Source of the DNA: Treponema sp.
GTDB lineage: Bacteria > Spirochaetota > Spirochaetia > Treponematales > Treponemataceae
NCBI GenBank assembly: GCA_024680155.1
Contig: JAILCM010000136.1
Coordinates: 1-62,383 of the forward strand
Reading direction: 5' to 3'
Length of the DNA: 62,383 bases
The notes below the pieces were generated by a model that was not told where the DNA came from, ran no database searches, and saw only the letters and a list, made by a program, of their open reading frames with translations. This document shows, one piece after another, positions 47,961-57,833 of the stretch. The position numbers and the translations under genes are program-made. Within the stretch, counting starts at the first letter, position 1. Each line of letters opens with the position of its first letter.

Positions 47961-49205
47961 ATGATTGTTGGACTTGATATAGGAACAAGTGTAATAAAAG
48001 TTGCCGTCGGTGAAGTAGATGAAGACGGAAAATTACAGATAATTGCAACTTCTTCAAGAAAATCTGCGGGACTTCGTAATGGAGTTATTGTTAATATTGA
48101 AGATGCAAAAGATGCAATTCGCGAAGCAATAGAAGCTGCCGAACAGGATGGCGGAATTTTGGTAAATTCTGTAATTACTGCAATTGGTGGTTCACAAATA
48201 GAAGGCGAGCAGTCAAAAGGTGTTGTTCCTGTAAGAAGTAATAAAAATAACCGCGAAATTACAACTGATGATGTAGATAAAGTAATAGACAACGCTACTG
48301 CAATCATGCTGCCGGAAGATAAAGAAAAACTTCATGTAATCCCGCAAAATTATATTGTTGATGGCTTTGGTGGAATTCGCGATCCTATTCACAGAATTGG
48401 AATCCGTCTTGAAGCAGAAGTTTTTATTGTAACTGCAGCAAAAACAATAATTCAGAATATGCGGGCTTGTATTTCAAGAGCGGGCTATGCTTTGGATGGA
48501 GTAATGCTCAAAACTCTTGCACAAACTCAGTCTGTTTGCCACGAAGACGAAATGGAACTTGGGTCTATTATTATTGACCTTGGTGCCGGTACAACCGATG
48601 TTCTTGTTCTTTTAAATGGAGCTCCAGTTGGTACAGCTTCTGTCCCTGTTGGCGGTAACCTTGTTACAAACGATATTGCAATTGTTACTGGCATTCCAGT
48701 TTCTGCTGCCGAAGATATTAAATTAAAATATGGATGTTGCTGGGGTCCAAGTGTTGGCGAGGATATTGATGTAATTCTTCCGGGCGTTGGTGGAAGAGCT
48801 CCAGAAATTATTGGTAAAACACAGCTTTGTCAGATTATTCAGGCACGAATGGAACAGATTTTTACAATGGTAAAAGCTGCAATCATGAAAAATACCAACG
48901 ATTCAATCAAACAGCTTTCGGGAAATATCATTCTTACTGGTGGTGGTGCTCAATTTGAAGGTGTAGTTGAACTTGCTCAGGCAGTATTCAAAACTTCATC
49001 AGTTCGTCTTGGAATTCCGGAAAATCTTGGTGGAATAGAAGAAAAATACCGCCGACCTGATTTTGCAACTGTAATTGGACTTGTAACTGCAAATAAAGGT
49101 CTTGCACAAAATAAAGAGCACAGACGTAAGATTAGGGGACATCAGAATAAAACTGGTGGTGAAAAAGTTAGTTTCCTTAAAAAAATAAAGGATGCCCTTT
49201 TTTAG
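47961..49205 (+). CDS. ftsA: Cell division protein FtsA
   Basis: IVGLDIGTSVIKVAVGEV, IIIDLGAGTTDVLVLLNG, IILTGGGAQFEGVVELA. Confidence 0.96.
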   Translation: MIVGLDIGTSVIKVAVGEVDEDGKLQIIATSSRKSAGLRNGVIVNIEDAKDAIREAIEAAEQDGGILVNSVITAIGGSQIEGEQSKGVVPVRSNKNNREITTDDVDKVIDNATAIMLPEDKEKLHVIPQNYIVDGFGGIRDPIHRIGIRLEAEVFIVTAAKTIIQNMRACISRAGYALDGVMLKTLAQTQSVCHEDEMELGSIIIDLGAGTTDVLVLLNGAPVGTASVPVGGNLVTNDIAIVTGIPVSAAEDIKLKYGCCWGPSVGEDIDVILPGVGGRAPEIIGKTQLCQIIQARMEQIFTMVKAAIMKNTNDSIKQLSGNIILTGGGAQFEGVVELAQAVFKTSSVRLGIPENLGGIEEKYRRPDFATVIGLVTANKGLAQNKEHRRKIRGHQNKTGGEKVSFLKKIKDALF

Positions 49206-49244
49206 AGAAAAGTTGAAAAAAAAAGTTCATAGATGGGAGGAAAT

Positions 49245-50615
49245 ATGGATTTTTCTATTGTTGAAGATACAACTGGAATTAATGAAGAAGTAGAAGGCAG
49301 CAGCCCTACAAAAATCAAGGTAATTGGTTGCGGTGGCGGTGGTTCAAATGCCGTTAACCGAATGATTAGCACAAAGCTTTCTAATGTTGAATTTATTGTA
49401 ATTAATACAGATCTTCAGGCTTTAAAAGGTTCAAATGCCTCAAATAAGCTTGCAATTGGTCAAAAAGTTACAAAAGGACTTGGTGCTGGTGGACGGCCGG
49501 AAGTTGGTGAACAGGCTGCCGAAGAAGATAAAGAACTTATTACAAATGCATTGCGCGGTGCAGATATGGTTTTTATTACTGCAGGAATGGGCGGTGGAAC
49601 TGGAACTGGTTCTGCTCCTGTTGTTGCAAGAATTGCGCGTGAACTTGGTGCATTGACTGTTGGTGTAGTTACAACTCCTTTTGATTTTGAAGGTCCGGTT
49701 AGAATGCGTCAGGCTAAAGCTGGTTTGGAAAAATTGCATGAGCAGGTTGACTCTTTAATCGTAATTCCTAATCAGCAGCTATTAAAAGTTGTAGATAAAA
49801 ATACTCCTGTAAGACAGGCTTTCCTTATTGCTGATGATGTTTTGCGTCAGGGTGTAGAAGGAATTTCAAATATTATTACACGTGCCGGCGAAGTAAATAC
49901 CGACTTTGCAGATGTAAAAAATACAATGCAGGGACAGGGAAATGCAATCCTTGGAATTGGTGTTGGTGAAGGCGAAAACCGCGCAGTAGAAGCAGCTACA
50001 AAAGCAATTTCGAATCCTTTACTTGAAGATTCTCATATTGACGGTGCAAAAAATATTCTTATTAATATCTGTGCTTCGGAAGAAGTTTCTATGAACGAAG
50101 TTGAAGAAATTTGTAATATTGTTACAGCTTCTGCAGATAAAGACCGCAACGTTTATTTTGGACAAGTTATTGACCATTCAATGGAATCAAAAATCAGTGT
50201 TACAGTAATTGCAACTGGTTTTGAACAGGCAGCAAAAGAAAGAGCTGAACAGCAGGCTGCGGCTAAAGAAAAAGAAGAACCTGTAGTTTATGATGAAAAC
50301 GTAATTCGTTCTGGTGAACTTGAAAAAATTCTTCATTCAGGTTCATTCGTTTCTAAAAAAGATTTGGAAGCTGAAAAAAAGGCTCAGAGCGAATTGTTTA
50401 ATTTTAATCAGGATGGAACTGAAAAACAGGATTCTGGAAAAAATGATAAAAACGGAAATCTTGGAAATTCATTGTTCCAGAATGAAGACTTGAGCAATTA
50501 TGCAAAACAGTCACGCAAACAGTTTGTTCCTTCTGGATATGCAGGTCCGGATGATTTAACAAAACCTGCAATCTGGTCAACAAACGGTTTGAGTAAGACA
50601 ATCAATCTTGAATAG
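49245..50615 (+). CDS. ftsZ: Cell division protein FtsZ
   Basis: [46 protein letters not shown] 49245 after GGGAGG. Confidence 0.98.
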   Translation: MDFSIVEDTTGINEEVEGSSPTKIKVIGCGGGGSNAVNRMISTKLSNVEFIVINTDLQALKGSNASNKLAIGQKVTKGLGAGGRPEVGEQAAEEDKELITNALRGADMVFITAGMGGGTGTGSAPVVARIARELGALTVGVVTTPFDFEGPVRMRQAKAGLEKLHEQVDSLIVIPNQQLLKVVDKNTPVRQAFLIADDVLRQGVEGISNIITRAGEVNTDFADVKNTMQGQGNAILGIGVGEGENRAVEAATKAISNPLLEDSHIDGAKNILINICASEEVSMNEVEEICNIVTASADKDRNVYFGQVIDHSMESKISVTVIATGFEQAAKERAEQQAAAKEKEEPVVYDENVIRSGELEKILHSGSFVSKKDLEAEKKAQSELFNFNQDGTEKQDSGKNDKNGNLGNSLFQNEDLSNYAKQSRKQFVPSGYAGPDDLTKPAIWSTNGLSKTINLE

Positions 50616-50618
50616 AAT

Positions 50619-51500
50619 ATGACTATAGAAGATTTTCTGAATCAGTTTTATTCCGACTTAATTCTTGTAAAAAGGGATCAGGAACTTACTGCCCAAACTT
50701 ATAGAATTTCATCGCAGGAATTTTTAAACTGGCTCGAAAATCAAAAGATAAAACTTAAGGAAGTTACAACTCAAACTCTTTCGTTTTATCTTATAAGCAG
50801 AAAAGAAAATGGTGCTTCTGAAATAACGATTGCAAAAGATATTTCTGCTTTACGGGCGTTGGGTGATTATCTTGTTAGAAAAAATATCTGGCAGGAAAAC
50901 ATTACGCTTTTATTAGACCGGCCAAAAGCTGCAAAGAATCTTCCAAAGGTTCTTTCGGTTGAACAGGTTGACGCTCTTCTTGCCTGCATAGACACCAGTA
51001 CTCCCATCGGCAGGCGGGATGATGCGCTTTTTGAACTGATTTATTCGTGCGGTCTGCGTATTAGCGAAGCGTGTTCACTTAGGGTTGTAAACGTCCACAT
51101 GAATGAAAATTTAATTTTAGTTCATGGTAAAGGTGATAAAGAACGCCTGGTTCCTTTTGGTGGGCGGGCTGCAGAAAAGTTAGATTTTTATTTAAAAGAA
51201 GTTCGTCCGGAGCTTGTAAAAGGACGGAATGTTGCCGAAGTTTTTGTAAACTATAAGGGCGAACCAATTACAAGAAAGGGCGTCTGGAAAAAGTTTAAGC
51301 AGCTGGAAACTCTATCCGGGGTGCAGGCAAAGGTTCATACATTGCGCCATTCGTTTGCAACCCATCTTTTGAGCGGTGGTGCAGACTTACGTTCGGTGCA
51401 GGAACTTTTGGGGCATGCAGATTTGTCTACAACTACGATTTATACGCACGTTACAGACACTCAGCTGCAACAGGCGCATGAAAAATATTTTGAAGATTAG
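50619..51500 (+). CDS. Tyrosine recombinase XerC/D-type (copy 1)
   Basis: LIYSCGLRISEACSL, HGKGDKERLVPFGG, HTLRHSFATHLLSGGADLRSVQELLGHADLSTTTIYTHV. Confidence 0.95.
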   Translation: MTIEDFLNQFYSDLILVKRDQELTAQTYRISSQEFLNWLENQKIKLKEVTTQTLSFYLISRKENGASEITIAKDISALRALGDYLVRKNIWQENITLLLDRPKAAKNLPKVLSVEQVDALLACIDTSTPIGRRDDALFELIYSCGLRISEACSLRVVNVHMNENLILVHGKGDKERLVPFGGRAAEKLDFYLKEVRPELVKGRNVAEVFVNYKGEPITRKGVWKKFKQLETLSGVQAKVHTLRHSFATHLLSGGADLRSVQELLGHADLSTTTIYTHVTDTQLQQAHEKYFED

Positions 51501-51509
51501 GAGCTTTGT

Positions 51510-52232
51510 ATGAAAAAAATTAGTTTTGTTATAATCGGATTTTTTGTTTTCTCACTTTTTTCTTGTAAAGTTTCTAACAAAACAATCATGCGTCATCAAA
51601 AGCTTGAAGAAGGCGTTCAAAATCCTACAACTATAGAAGAACTAAAGTCTGCAATAGAAAAATATCAGGATAGAGTTGCAGATGTTCAGCTGGCACAAAG
51701 TCAGATTGGAATATGGTACAAAATTCTTGGAACCCGCTATCTTGATAATAAAATGTACGGTGAAGCTTTAAATTGTTTTAAGGAAGCCCTGAATTATTAC
51801 CCGGACAATCAGAATCTTTACTATTATGTTGGAGTTTGTGCAGGTTATATGTCGCATGCTGCAATGGATTTTGGTGGAACCGGTGCAAACGAAATCCGCT
51901 ATAATTATTTAAAACTTGCAGAAGATGCTTATTCACGTGCAATTGCTATAGAAGACAGATATGTTCGTGCAATGTATGGATTGGGCGTTCTTTATGTGTT
52001 TGAACTTGATGAACCTGCAAAAGCAATCGCTCCTTTGGAAAAACTGATTTCAATTGATACAAAAAATGTTGACGCAATGTTTGTGCTTGCAAGAGCGTAT
52101 TATTCTACTTTTGAATTTGACAAATCGGCAGAAATGTATGATAAAATAATAGAAACAACAAAATCTGCTGAAACAAAGGCAACCGCAGAGGAGAATAAAA
52201 AAACAGTTCTTGATGCAGCTTACGGACAATGA
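51510..52232 (+). CDS. TPR-containing lipoprotein
   Basis: Lipobox LFSCK; TPR units GEALNCFKEALNYYPDNQNLYYYVG, AKAIAPLEKLISIDTKNVDAMFVLARAYY. Confidence 0.85.
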   Translation: MKKISFVIIGFFVFSLFSCKVSNKTIMRHQKLEEGVQNPTTIEELKSAIEKYQDRVADVQLAQSQIGIWYKILGTRYLDNKMYGEALNCFKEALNYYPDNQNLYYYVGVCAGYMSHAAMDFGGTGANEIRYNYLKLAEDAYSRAIAIEDRYVRAMYGLGVLYVFELDEPAKAIAPLEKLISIDTKNVDAMFVLARAYYSTFEFDKSAEMYDKIIETTKSAETKATAEENKKTVLDAAYGQ

Positions 52233-53268
52233 TGAAAAAGACATTTTAAACATCTCATTAAACAGAATTACTTTTTTGTCGTGCAAAGAAAAAATTTTGT
52301 TAGCAAAAAATCTTGACAGTTATAATACTCTTGCATTACTTTCTATAGAAGAGATTTCGCAACTTGTAAACAGAAGCTTTAGCTCGCGTGTCGTTTGGAA
52401 TGGAGCGGAAAATCTAAAAATGGCAAAGGCGGCTTTACATTATTGTAGAACGCTTGGAATTCAGCTTTTGCTTTATACAGATTCTGAATATCCTGAACTT
52501 TTGCGTCAGATTGCGGATCCGCCGTATCTTCTGTTTTGTCGTGGAAATGTCGGCATTCTTGCGGAACGGTCGGTTTCTGTTGTAGGAACAAGAAGACTTA
52601 CTCAGGCTGGTAAAAAGGCTGCTTTAAATTTTGCCTACGATGCAGTTATGGATGGTTGTACGGTTGTTTCTGGCCTTGCTAACGGTGCGGACGGATATGC
52701 TCATCAAGGTGCAATTGATGCTTATTACGATGCAGAAGAAAAAGGCGCTGATACTGCAAAATTAGGACGGACTATTGCGGTTCTTCCAAGCAGCATTGAC
52801 GAAATTGTTCCTGCTGGGCATAAAAAACTTGCAGCGCAAATTCTTAAAACTGGCGGTTGTATTATTAGTGAATACGAGCCAAGAATGGGAATGGCAAACT
52901 GGCATTTTGTTGGTCGTAACCGAATTATTGCAGGATTGTCACCGGCTACGGTTGTAGTTGAAGCTCCTGCTGGAAGTGGTGCTCTTATTACTGCCGATTT
53001 TGCACTTGATTCTGGGCGAGATGTTATGTTCCACGAAGCGGCATTCGGCGAATTGGCAAAACAAGTTTCGGAAGGTGTACAGGCAACTTTGCAGGCGGGA
53101 CTTTCGCAGGGAGTTGTAAGCCGTCACAAAGTTGAAAATACACCGCAGAAATTTCTGGAAGCTGGTGCTCCTGTAATAACCAGTTATTCAGATTATTGTA
53201 AAAAACTTATTTCTGCGCCGGGAACAGAAAATCATCCTTTGCAGCAGGAATTATTTGATAATAATTAA
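52213..53268 (+). CDS. dprA: DNA-processing protein DprA/Smf
   Basis: VSVVGTRRLTQAGKKAAL, VVSGLANGADGYAHQGAIDA, MANWHFVGRNRIIAGLSPATVVVEAPAGSGALITADFALDSGRDV; overlaps preceding CDS; exact start uncertain. Confidence 0.93.
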   Translation: MQLTDNDEKDILNISLNRITFLSCKEKILLAKNLDSYNTLALLSIEEISQLVNRSFSSRVVWNGAENLKMAKAALHYCRTLGIQLLLYTDSEYPELLRQIADPPYLLFCRGNVGILAERSVSVVGTRRLTQAGKKAALNFAYDAVMDGCTVVSGLANGADGYAHQGAIDAYYDAEEKGADTAKLGRTIAVLPSSIDEIVPAGHKKLAAQILKTGGCIISEYEPRMGMANWHFVGRNRIIAGLSPATVVVEAPAGSGALITADFALDSGRDVMFHEAAFGELAKQVSEGVQATLQAGLSQGVVSRHKVENTPQKFLEAGAPVITSYSDYCKKLISAPGTENHPLQQELFDNN

Positions 53269-53308
53269 GATTAGATTTATTATATATAAGTATATATAGG
53301 AAAGAATT

Positions 53309-55438
53309 ATGGCAACTAAAAAAGCAAAAACACCTCAGACTCTTGTAATTGTTGAGTCTCCTGCAAAAGCTCACACTATTGAAAAATATCTTGGTGCAGG
53401 TTATACGGTAAAGGCCTCTATGGGACACCTGATTGATTTACCAAAATCAAGAATGGCAATCGATATAGAAAACGGATTCCAGCCTGAATACATTACCGTT
53501 AGAGGAAGGGCAAAGCTTTTAAAAGAACTTCAGAAGGACGCAAAAAAATCAGATTTTGTCCTTCTTGCATCGGATAACGACCGCGAAGGAGAAGCAATTG
53601 CCTGGCATTTGAATAACGCTTTAAAAGATAAAACTGATGCAAAAATCAGCCGAATTGTTTTTAACGAAATTACACCGGCAGCCATAACCGAAGCCGTAAA
53701 ACATCCTGGCGAAATTGTAGAAGCAAAAGTAAATGCTCAAAAAGCACGTCGTGTTCTTGACCGCCTTGTTGGTTATAATTTAAGCCCGCTTTTGTGGACA
53801 AAGGTAAAAAACGGACTTTCTGCAGGTCGTGTTCAGTCTGTTGCCCTGCGTCTTATCTGTGAACGAGAAAAAGAAGTTGAAGACTTTTTGCCGGAAGAAT
53901 ACTGGTCACTTGATGCAGATTTTGCTAAAGGAAAAACTTCGTTCACAGCTCAGCTTGTAAAATATAAGGGCGAAACTCCAGAATTAAAATCAGAAGCGGT
54001 AGTAAACGAGATTATAGAAAAAATTAAAAATTCACCTTGTACCGTTACTTCAATTAAAAAAACAGAAAAAACTGTACGTCCAAAGGCTCCGTTTACAACT
54101 TCTAAAATGCAGCAGGCCGCCGCAAACAGACTTGGATTCACTTCGCGTAAAACCATGCAGATTGCACAGCAATTGTATGAAGGTATTCAAATTGGTGCAA
54201 ATCGTGTCGGACTTATAACTTACATGCGAACAGACTCAGTTCGTATTTCTGATACAGCTCTTGCAGATGTTCGCGACTGGATTTCTAAAAATCATCCTGA
54301 AGATTTACCTGCAGAGCCAATTCATTATGCAGTTGGAAAATCAGCACAGGACGCACATGAAGGTATTCGCCCAACTTATACAACTTACACTCCTGAAAGT
54401 GTAAAAGAATATCTTACTCACGACCAGCTCCGCCTTTACACAATCATTTGGGAACGCTTTGTTTCTTCACAGATGAATAACGCAAAAATGATTACAACTT
54501 CGGTTGAAATTTCAAGTGGAGATGCACTTTTCCGAACAGCCGCAAGTAAGATTTCTGAAAAAGGTTTCTATCACGTAATTAAACTGCTTTCTTCAAAAGA
54601 AGATAAATCAACATCGCTTCCTGCAATGAAAGAAGGCGAAACAATTGATGTAAATAAATTCCATCCGGAACAGCATTTTACACAAGGTCCAGCACGTTAT
54701 ACCGACGCTTCAATTGTACGCATGCTCGAAGAAAAAGGAATAGGCCGACCTTCTACCTATGCACCAATCATTTCGGTTTTGCTTGACCGCTATTATGTAA
54801 CCCGTTCAAACAAACAGTTAGTTCCAACTCAGCTTGGAAGAATGATTTCTAAGATTTTGGTTGAAAGTTTTCCTGATGTAATAAATGAGCATTTTACTGC
54901 AGAAGTTGAAAATAATCTTGATAAAGTTGAAGCTGATGAACTTGTTTGGAACAAAATGATTGGCGAATTCTTTGATCCGTTCAAGCACCGTGTTGATGAA
55001 GTTATGACAACTCAGGAAAGCATTAAAGGGTTCTTGGATGAAGAAACTGACAAAACTTGTGAGCTTTGCGGCAAACCAATGATTAAAAAGCTTGGTCGTT
55101 TTGGATTCTTTCTTGCATGTTCAGGCTTCCCAGAGTGCCACAATACAAAATCAATTCCGCTTGCAAAATGTCCATGTAAAGATTGTGACGGCGAAATTGT
55201 TGAACGAAAAACAAAGGGTAGAGGAAAGTCTTTCTTTGGATGTACGAATTATCCGACCTGTACGTTTATCAGTCACTTTAAGCCATTGGAAAATCAGTAT
55301 TGTCCAAAATGCGGTTGGTTCCTGGTAGAAAAATTCGACAAGAAAAACGGAAGCTACAAGTCTTGTATCAATCCTGACTGCGATTACCTCCATACTGCCG
55401 ACGAAGAAGTTCCTGTTGTTACAGAAGAGGAAGAGTAA
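53309..55438 (+). CDS. topA: DNA topoisomerase I
   Basis: TLVIVESPAKAHTIEKYLG, LASDNDREGEAIAWHL, GLITYMRTDSVRIS; C-terminal Cys4 zinc ribbons. Confidence 0.97.
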   Translation: MATKKAKTPQTLVIVESPAKAHTIEKYLGAGYTVKASMGHLIDLPKSRMAIDIENGFQPEYITVRGRAKLLKELQKDAKKSDFVLLASDNDREGEAIAWHLNNALKDKTDAKISRIVFNEITPAAITEAVKHPGEIVEAKVNAQKARRVLDRLVGYNLSPLLWTKVKNGLSAGRVQSVALRLICEREKEVEDFLPEEYWSLDADFAKGKTSFTAQLVKYKGETPELKSEAVVNEIIEKIKNSPCTVTSIKKTEKTVRPKAPFTTSKMQQAAANRLGFTSRKTMQIAQQLYEGIQIGANRVGLITYMRTDSVRISDTALADVRDWISKNHPEDLPAEPIHYAVGKSAQDAHEGIRPTYTTYTPESVKEYLTHDQLRLYTIIWERFVSSQMNNAKMITTSVEISSGDALFRTAASKISEKGFYHVIKLLSSKEDKSTSLPAMKEGETIDVNKFHPEQHFTQGPARYTDASIVRMLEEKGIGRPSTYAPIISVLLDRYYVTRSNKQLVPTQLGRMISKILVESFPDVINEHFTAEVENNLDKVEADELVWNKMIGEFFDPFKHRVDEVMTTQESIKGFLDEETDKTCELCGKPMIKKLGRFGFFLACSGFPECHNTKSIPLAKCPCKDCDGEIVERKTKGRGKSFFGCTNYPTCTFISHFKPLENQYCPKCGWFLVEKFDKKNGSYKSCINPDCDYLHTADEEVPVVTEEEE

Positions 55439-55489
55439 GCCGTTAGCAGTTTGCAGTAAGCTTGTGGCTAATAGCTAAAAGCTTGCGGC
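55434..55489. repeat. Degenerate heptanucleotide tandem repeat, every unit ending in GC (8 units)
   Basis: AGTAAGC|CGTTAGC|AGTTTGC|AGTAAGC|TTGTGGC|TAATAGC|TAAAAGC|TTGCGGC. Confidence 0.75.
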
Positions 55490-55510
55490 TATTCCACCGA
55501 TAATCTAAGC

Positions 55511-56413
55511 ATGACACTTTGTGAATTAACTGATGAATTTTTATCTTATATAGATGCCGTGCGCGGGCTTTCGGAAAATACAGTGCTTGGTTATAAAAAT
55601 GATCTGACACTGCTGCAGGAATTGCTTTCGCCCCAAATGGAAATTTCTTCAATCACAAAGGAAAATCTTCTTTTGTGCATAGGTCAGCTTTCAAAAAAGA
55701 ATCGTTCGGCGGCTTCTATAAACCGTTTTATTGCGGCTGTTAGAACTATGTTTTCTTATGCGCACAAATTTGGTCATATTCAAAAAAATCCAGCCCTCGA
55801 AATAAAAACTGTAAAGCTTCCAAAGAAAATTCCAGCTTTTATGACAAAAGCCGAAGTTACAGAACTTTGCGAAATGCCACAAAAAAATGAACTTTTGTGG
55901 GAAAAACGCGATTATGCTATTTTTGAAATGCTTTATTCTTCCGGCTGTCGTATAAGTGAACTTACAAATTTAAAACTAAGTGATTTTACAGATTCTTATC
56001 ATGCGGCCATTGTTACAGGAAAGGGGAATAAACAGCGTAAAGTTTTTTTTGCAACAAAAGCAAGAGAAGCCCTTACAGAATATCTTGAAGACCGTAAGAA
56101 AATCCTGCTTGAAAATAACGTTACAACTCCCGTGCAAGAACTTTTTATAAATCAAAAAGGCCATCCAATTACAACCGGTGGAATGCGTTATATAATTTCG
56201 CGCTATTCAGGCTCTGAAGGAACAAAACATCACATAAATCCTCATGCTTTTCGCCATACTTTTGCAACCCAAATGCTTTCAAACGGTGCTGATGTCCGCA
56301 TGGTTCAGGAAATGCTCGGCCACAGTTCAATCAGTACAACCCAACGATATACCCATGTTACTACAGAACAGTTAAAAGAGATTTACAAAAAGGCACATCC
56401 ACATTCGGAGTAG
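55511..56413 (+). CDS. Tyrosine recombinase XerC/D-type (copy 2)
   Basis: LYSSGCRISELTNLKLSD, TGKGNKQRKVFF, NPHAFRHTFATQMLSNGADVRMVQEMLGHSSISTTQRYTHV. Confidence 0.95.
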   Translation: MTLCELTDEFLSYIDAVRGLSENTVLGYKNDLTLLQELLSPQMEISSITKENLLLCIGQLSKKNRSAASINRFIAAVRTMFSYAHKFGHIQKNPALEIKTVKLPKKIPAFMTKAEVTELCEMPQKNELLWEKRDYAIFEMLYSSGCRISELTNLKLSDFTDSYHAAIVTGKGNKQRKVFFATKAREALTEYLEDRKKILLENNVTTPVQELFINQKGHPITTGGMRYIISRYSGSEGTKHHINPHAFRHTFATQMLSNGADVRMVQEMLGHSSISTTQRYTHVTTEQLKEIYKKAHPHSE

Positions 56414-56483
56414 TAGGATTTAGGTTTTAGGTGTTAGGTTTTAGGGGGGGCGGTAAGTGGTTGGTTGTTAGTTGTTAGGGTGT
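56414..56483. repeat. Degenerate heptanucleotide tandem repeat, TAGGTTT-like (about 10 units)
   Basis: TAGGATT|TAGGTTT|TAGGTGT|TAGGTTT|TAGGGGG|GGCGGTA|AGTGGTT|GGTTGTT|AGTTGTT|AGGGTGT. Confidence 0.75.
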
Positions 56484-56602
56484 TCCCTCAGTCGCCACTT
56501 CGTGTCGCCAGAGGTCGGCTGTTCCACACTTCGCTAACGCTCATTCGACGCAACCTTCGGTTTCTTACGAACGCCTTCTGCGGTGTTCCATAGCCTAACG
56601 CG
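56484..56602. other. GC-rich noncoding element of unknown nature (candidate dispersed repeat)
   Basis: Composition visibly GC-richer than the surroundings; GTTAGG...CCTAAC and repeated GTTCC words at its edges; no ORF. Confidence 0.45.
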
Positions 56603-56734
56603 TTTTATTATAGGTTTAATGATTTAGTTAAAAAGTACTTAAATATTTGTTTAAAAATCTATGTAAAATTCTCTTAAAATTTTAGTTTAAAAATAATTTA
56701 CTTGTGCTATAATTTAAGTAGAGGTGTAAAAAAA

Positions 56735-57781
56735 ATGAAAAAGAATTTATCTTTGGTGGCAATGGCTGCTGTTGTTTGTTCGTTTTTTGTTGGTTGTGCG
56801 TCTACTTCAAATAAAGGCGCATTTGTTTCTACAGTTGAACATCCAAGAACTTATGTAATCGATCTTGCAGATGCAAAAACTGGAAATGTTTCTAAATTCA
56901 ATCTTTTAAGTGGAACTCAGATTTATGGAAGCAATAATGAATTTACAGATTTCTTAAAATATGATCCACCACAGAAAGGCGATACTTTTGAAGTTCATTA
57001 CAAAGGCGTTTCTGATATTGATCTTCCTGGAATTGAACTTTGTATTTCAAATCATTCAACCTGGAATAATTTGATTTCTCAGGAACAGTGCGAACTTGCA
57101 TTGGCAGAAGATATAAAAGCAGGCGTTCCTTTTGAAGGTGTAAAAACTTATGTTTTGGATGGTACCGCTCCTTCAGCTACAGCAAAAGTTTTCTTTGATT
57201 TGTACTATGACAACTGTTTGATTAAAAATGATCCTGCAAAATACCCGGTAACAGGCAAAAAAGCAACAATCACCTGGGAAAAAACTGATGTAGAAACAAC
57301 AAATACAGCGCTTGATTCTGGAGAAGTTGTTACACGTCCAGAAGGCCCGATTGAATTTGTAGTTGAAGTTTCTGATGTTGCAAAACTTCTTCAGTTTGAT
57401 GTCGGCGATACAGAAAATGGAAACGTTGTTAATTTCAAAACAATCACAACAATTACCGATGCTCCAGTTTTCAAATATTATCTTCCAAAAAAAGGCGATA
57501 CAGTAACCGTAAGCTACAACGGAACTTCTGATGTTGATATTAACACTCCAATTACCCTTACCGTAGTAGACAATTCAGAAGCAGCCGGCTGGTGGAAAGA
57601 AATTTGTGCTGGTGCCGACGAATGGAAAACCTGGGGTGATGACCCAATCGTTGCCGGCCAGGAATTTACAGTAAAACAAAGCTTTACAGTTACTTCTGAT
57701 GCCGTTGGTGGAGTAGCCATTATTGCCATCTACCCGGCCGAAGGCGCAACCGGTGCTTTGTGGAAGTTTATCAGGAAGTAG
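56735..57781 (+). CDS. Hypothetical lipoprotein with two related beta-rich domains
   Basis: Signal peptide/lipobox VCSFFVGC; two modules with ..QKGDTFEVHYKGVSDIDLP.. and ..KKGDTVTVSYNGTSDVDIN.. Confidence 0.75.
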   Translation: MKKNLSLVAMAAVVCSFFVGCASTSNKGAFVSTVEHPRTYVIDLADAKTGNVSKFNLLSGTQIYGSNNEFTDFLKYDPPQKGDTFEVHYKGVSDIDLPGIELCISNHSTWNNLISQEQCELALAEDIKAGVPFEGVKTYVLDGTAPSATAKVFFDLYYDNCLIKNDPAKYPVTGKKATITWEKTDVETTNTALDSGEVVTRPEGPIEFVVEVSDVAKLLQFDVGDTENGNVVNFKTITTITDAPVFKYYLPKKGDTVTVSYNGTSDVDINTPITLTVVDNSEAAGWWKEICAGADEWKTWGDDPIVAGQEFTVKQSFTVTSDAVGGVAIIAIYPAEGATGALWKFIRK

Positions 57782-57833
57782 GATTTTTGATTTTATTGAT
57801 ATGATGGATACACCGCCCATCTAAATTTTTTAT

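Noticed and set aside
55434-56602. CRISPR array in the repeat-rich regions around the second xer gene
   Set aside because: Repeats are 7-bp periodic and degenerate with no unique spacers and no cas genes.
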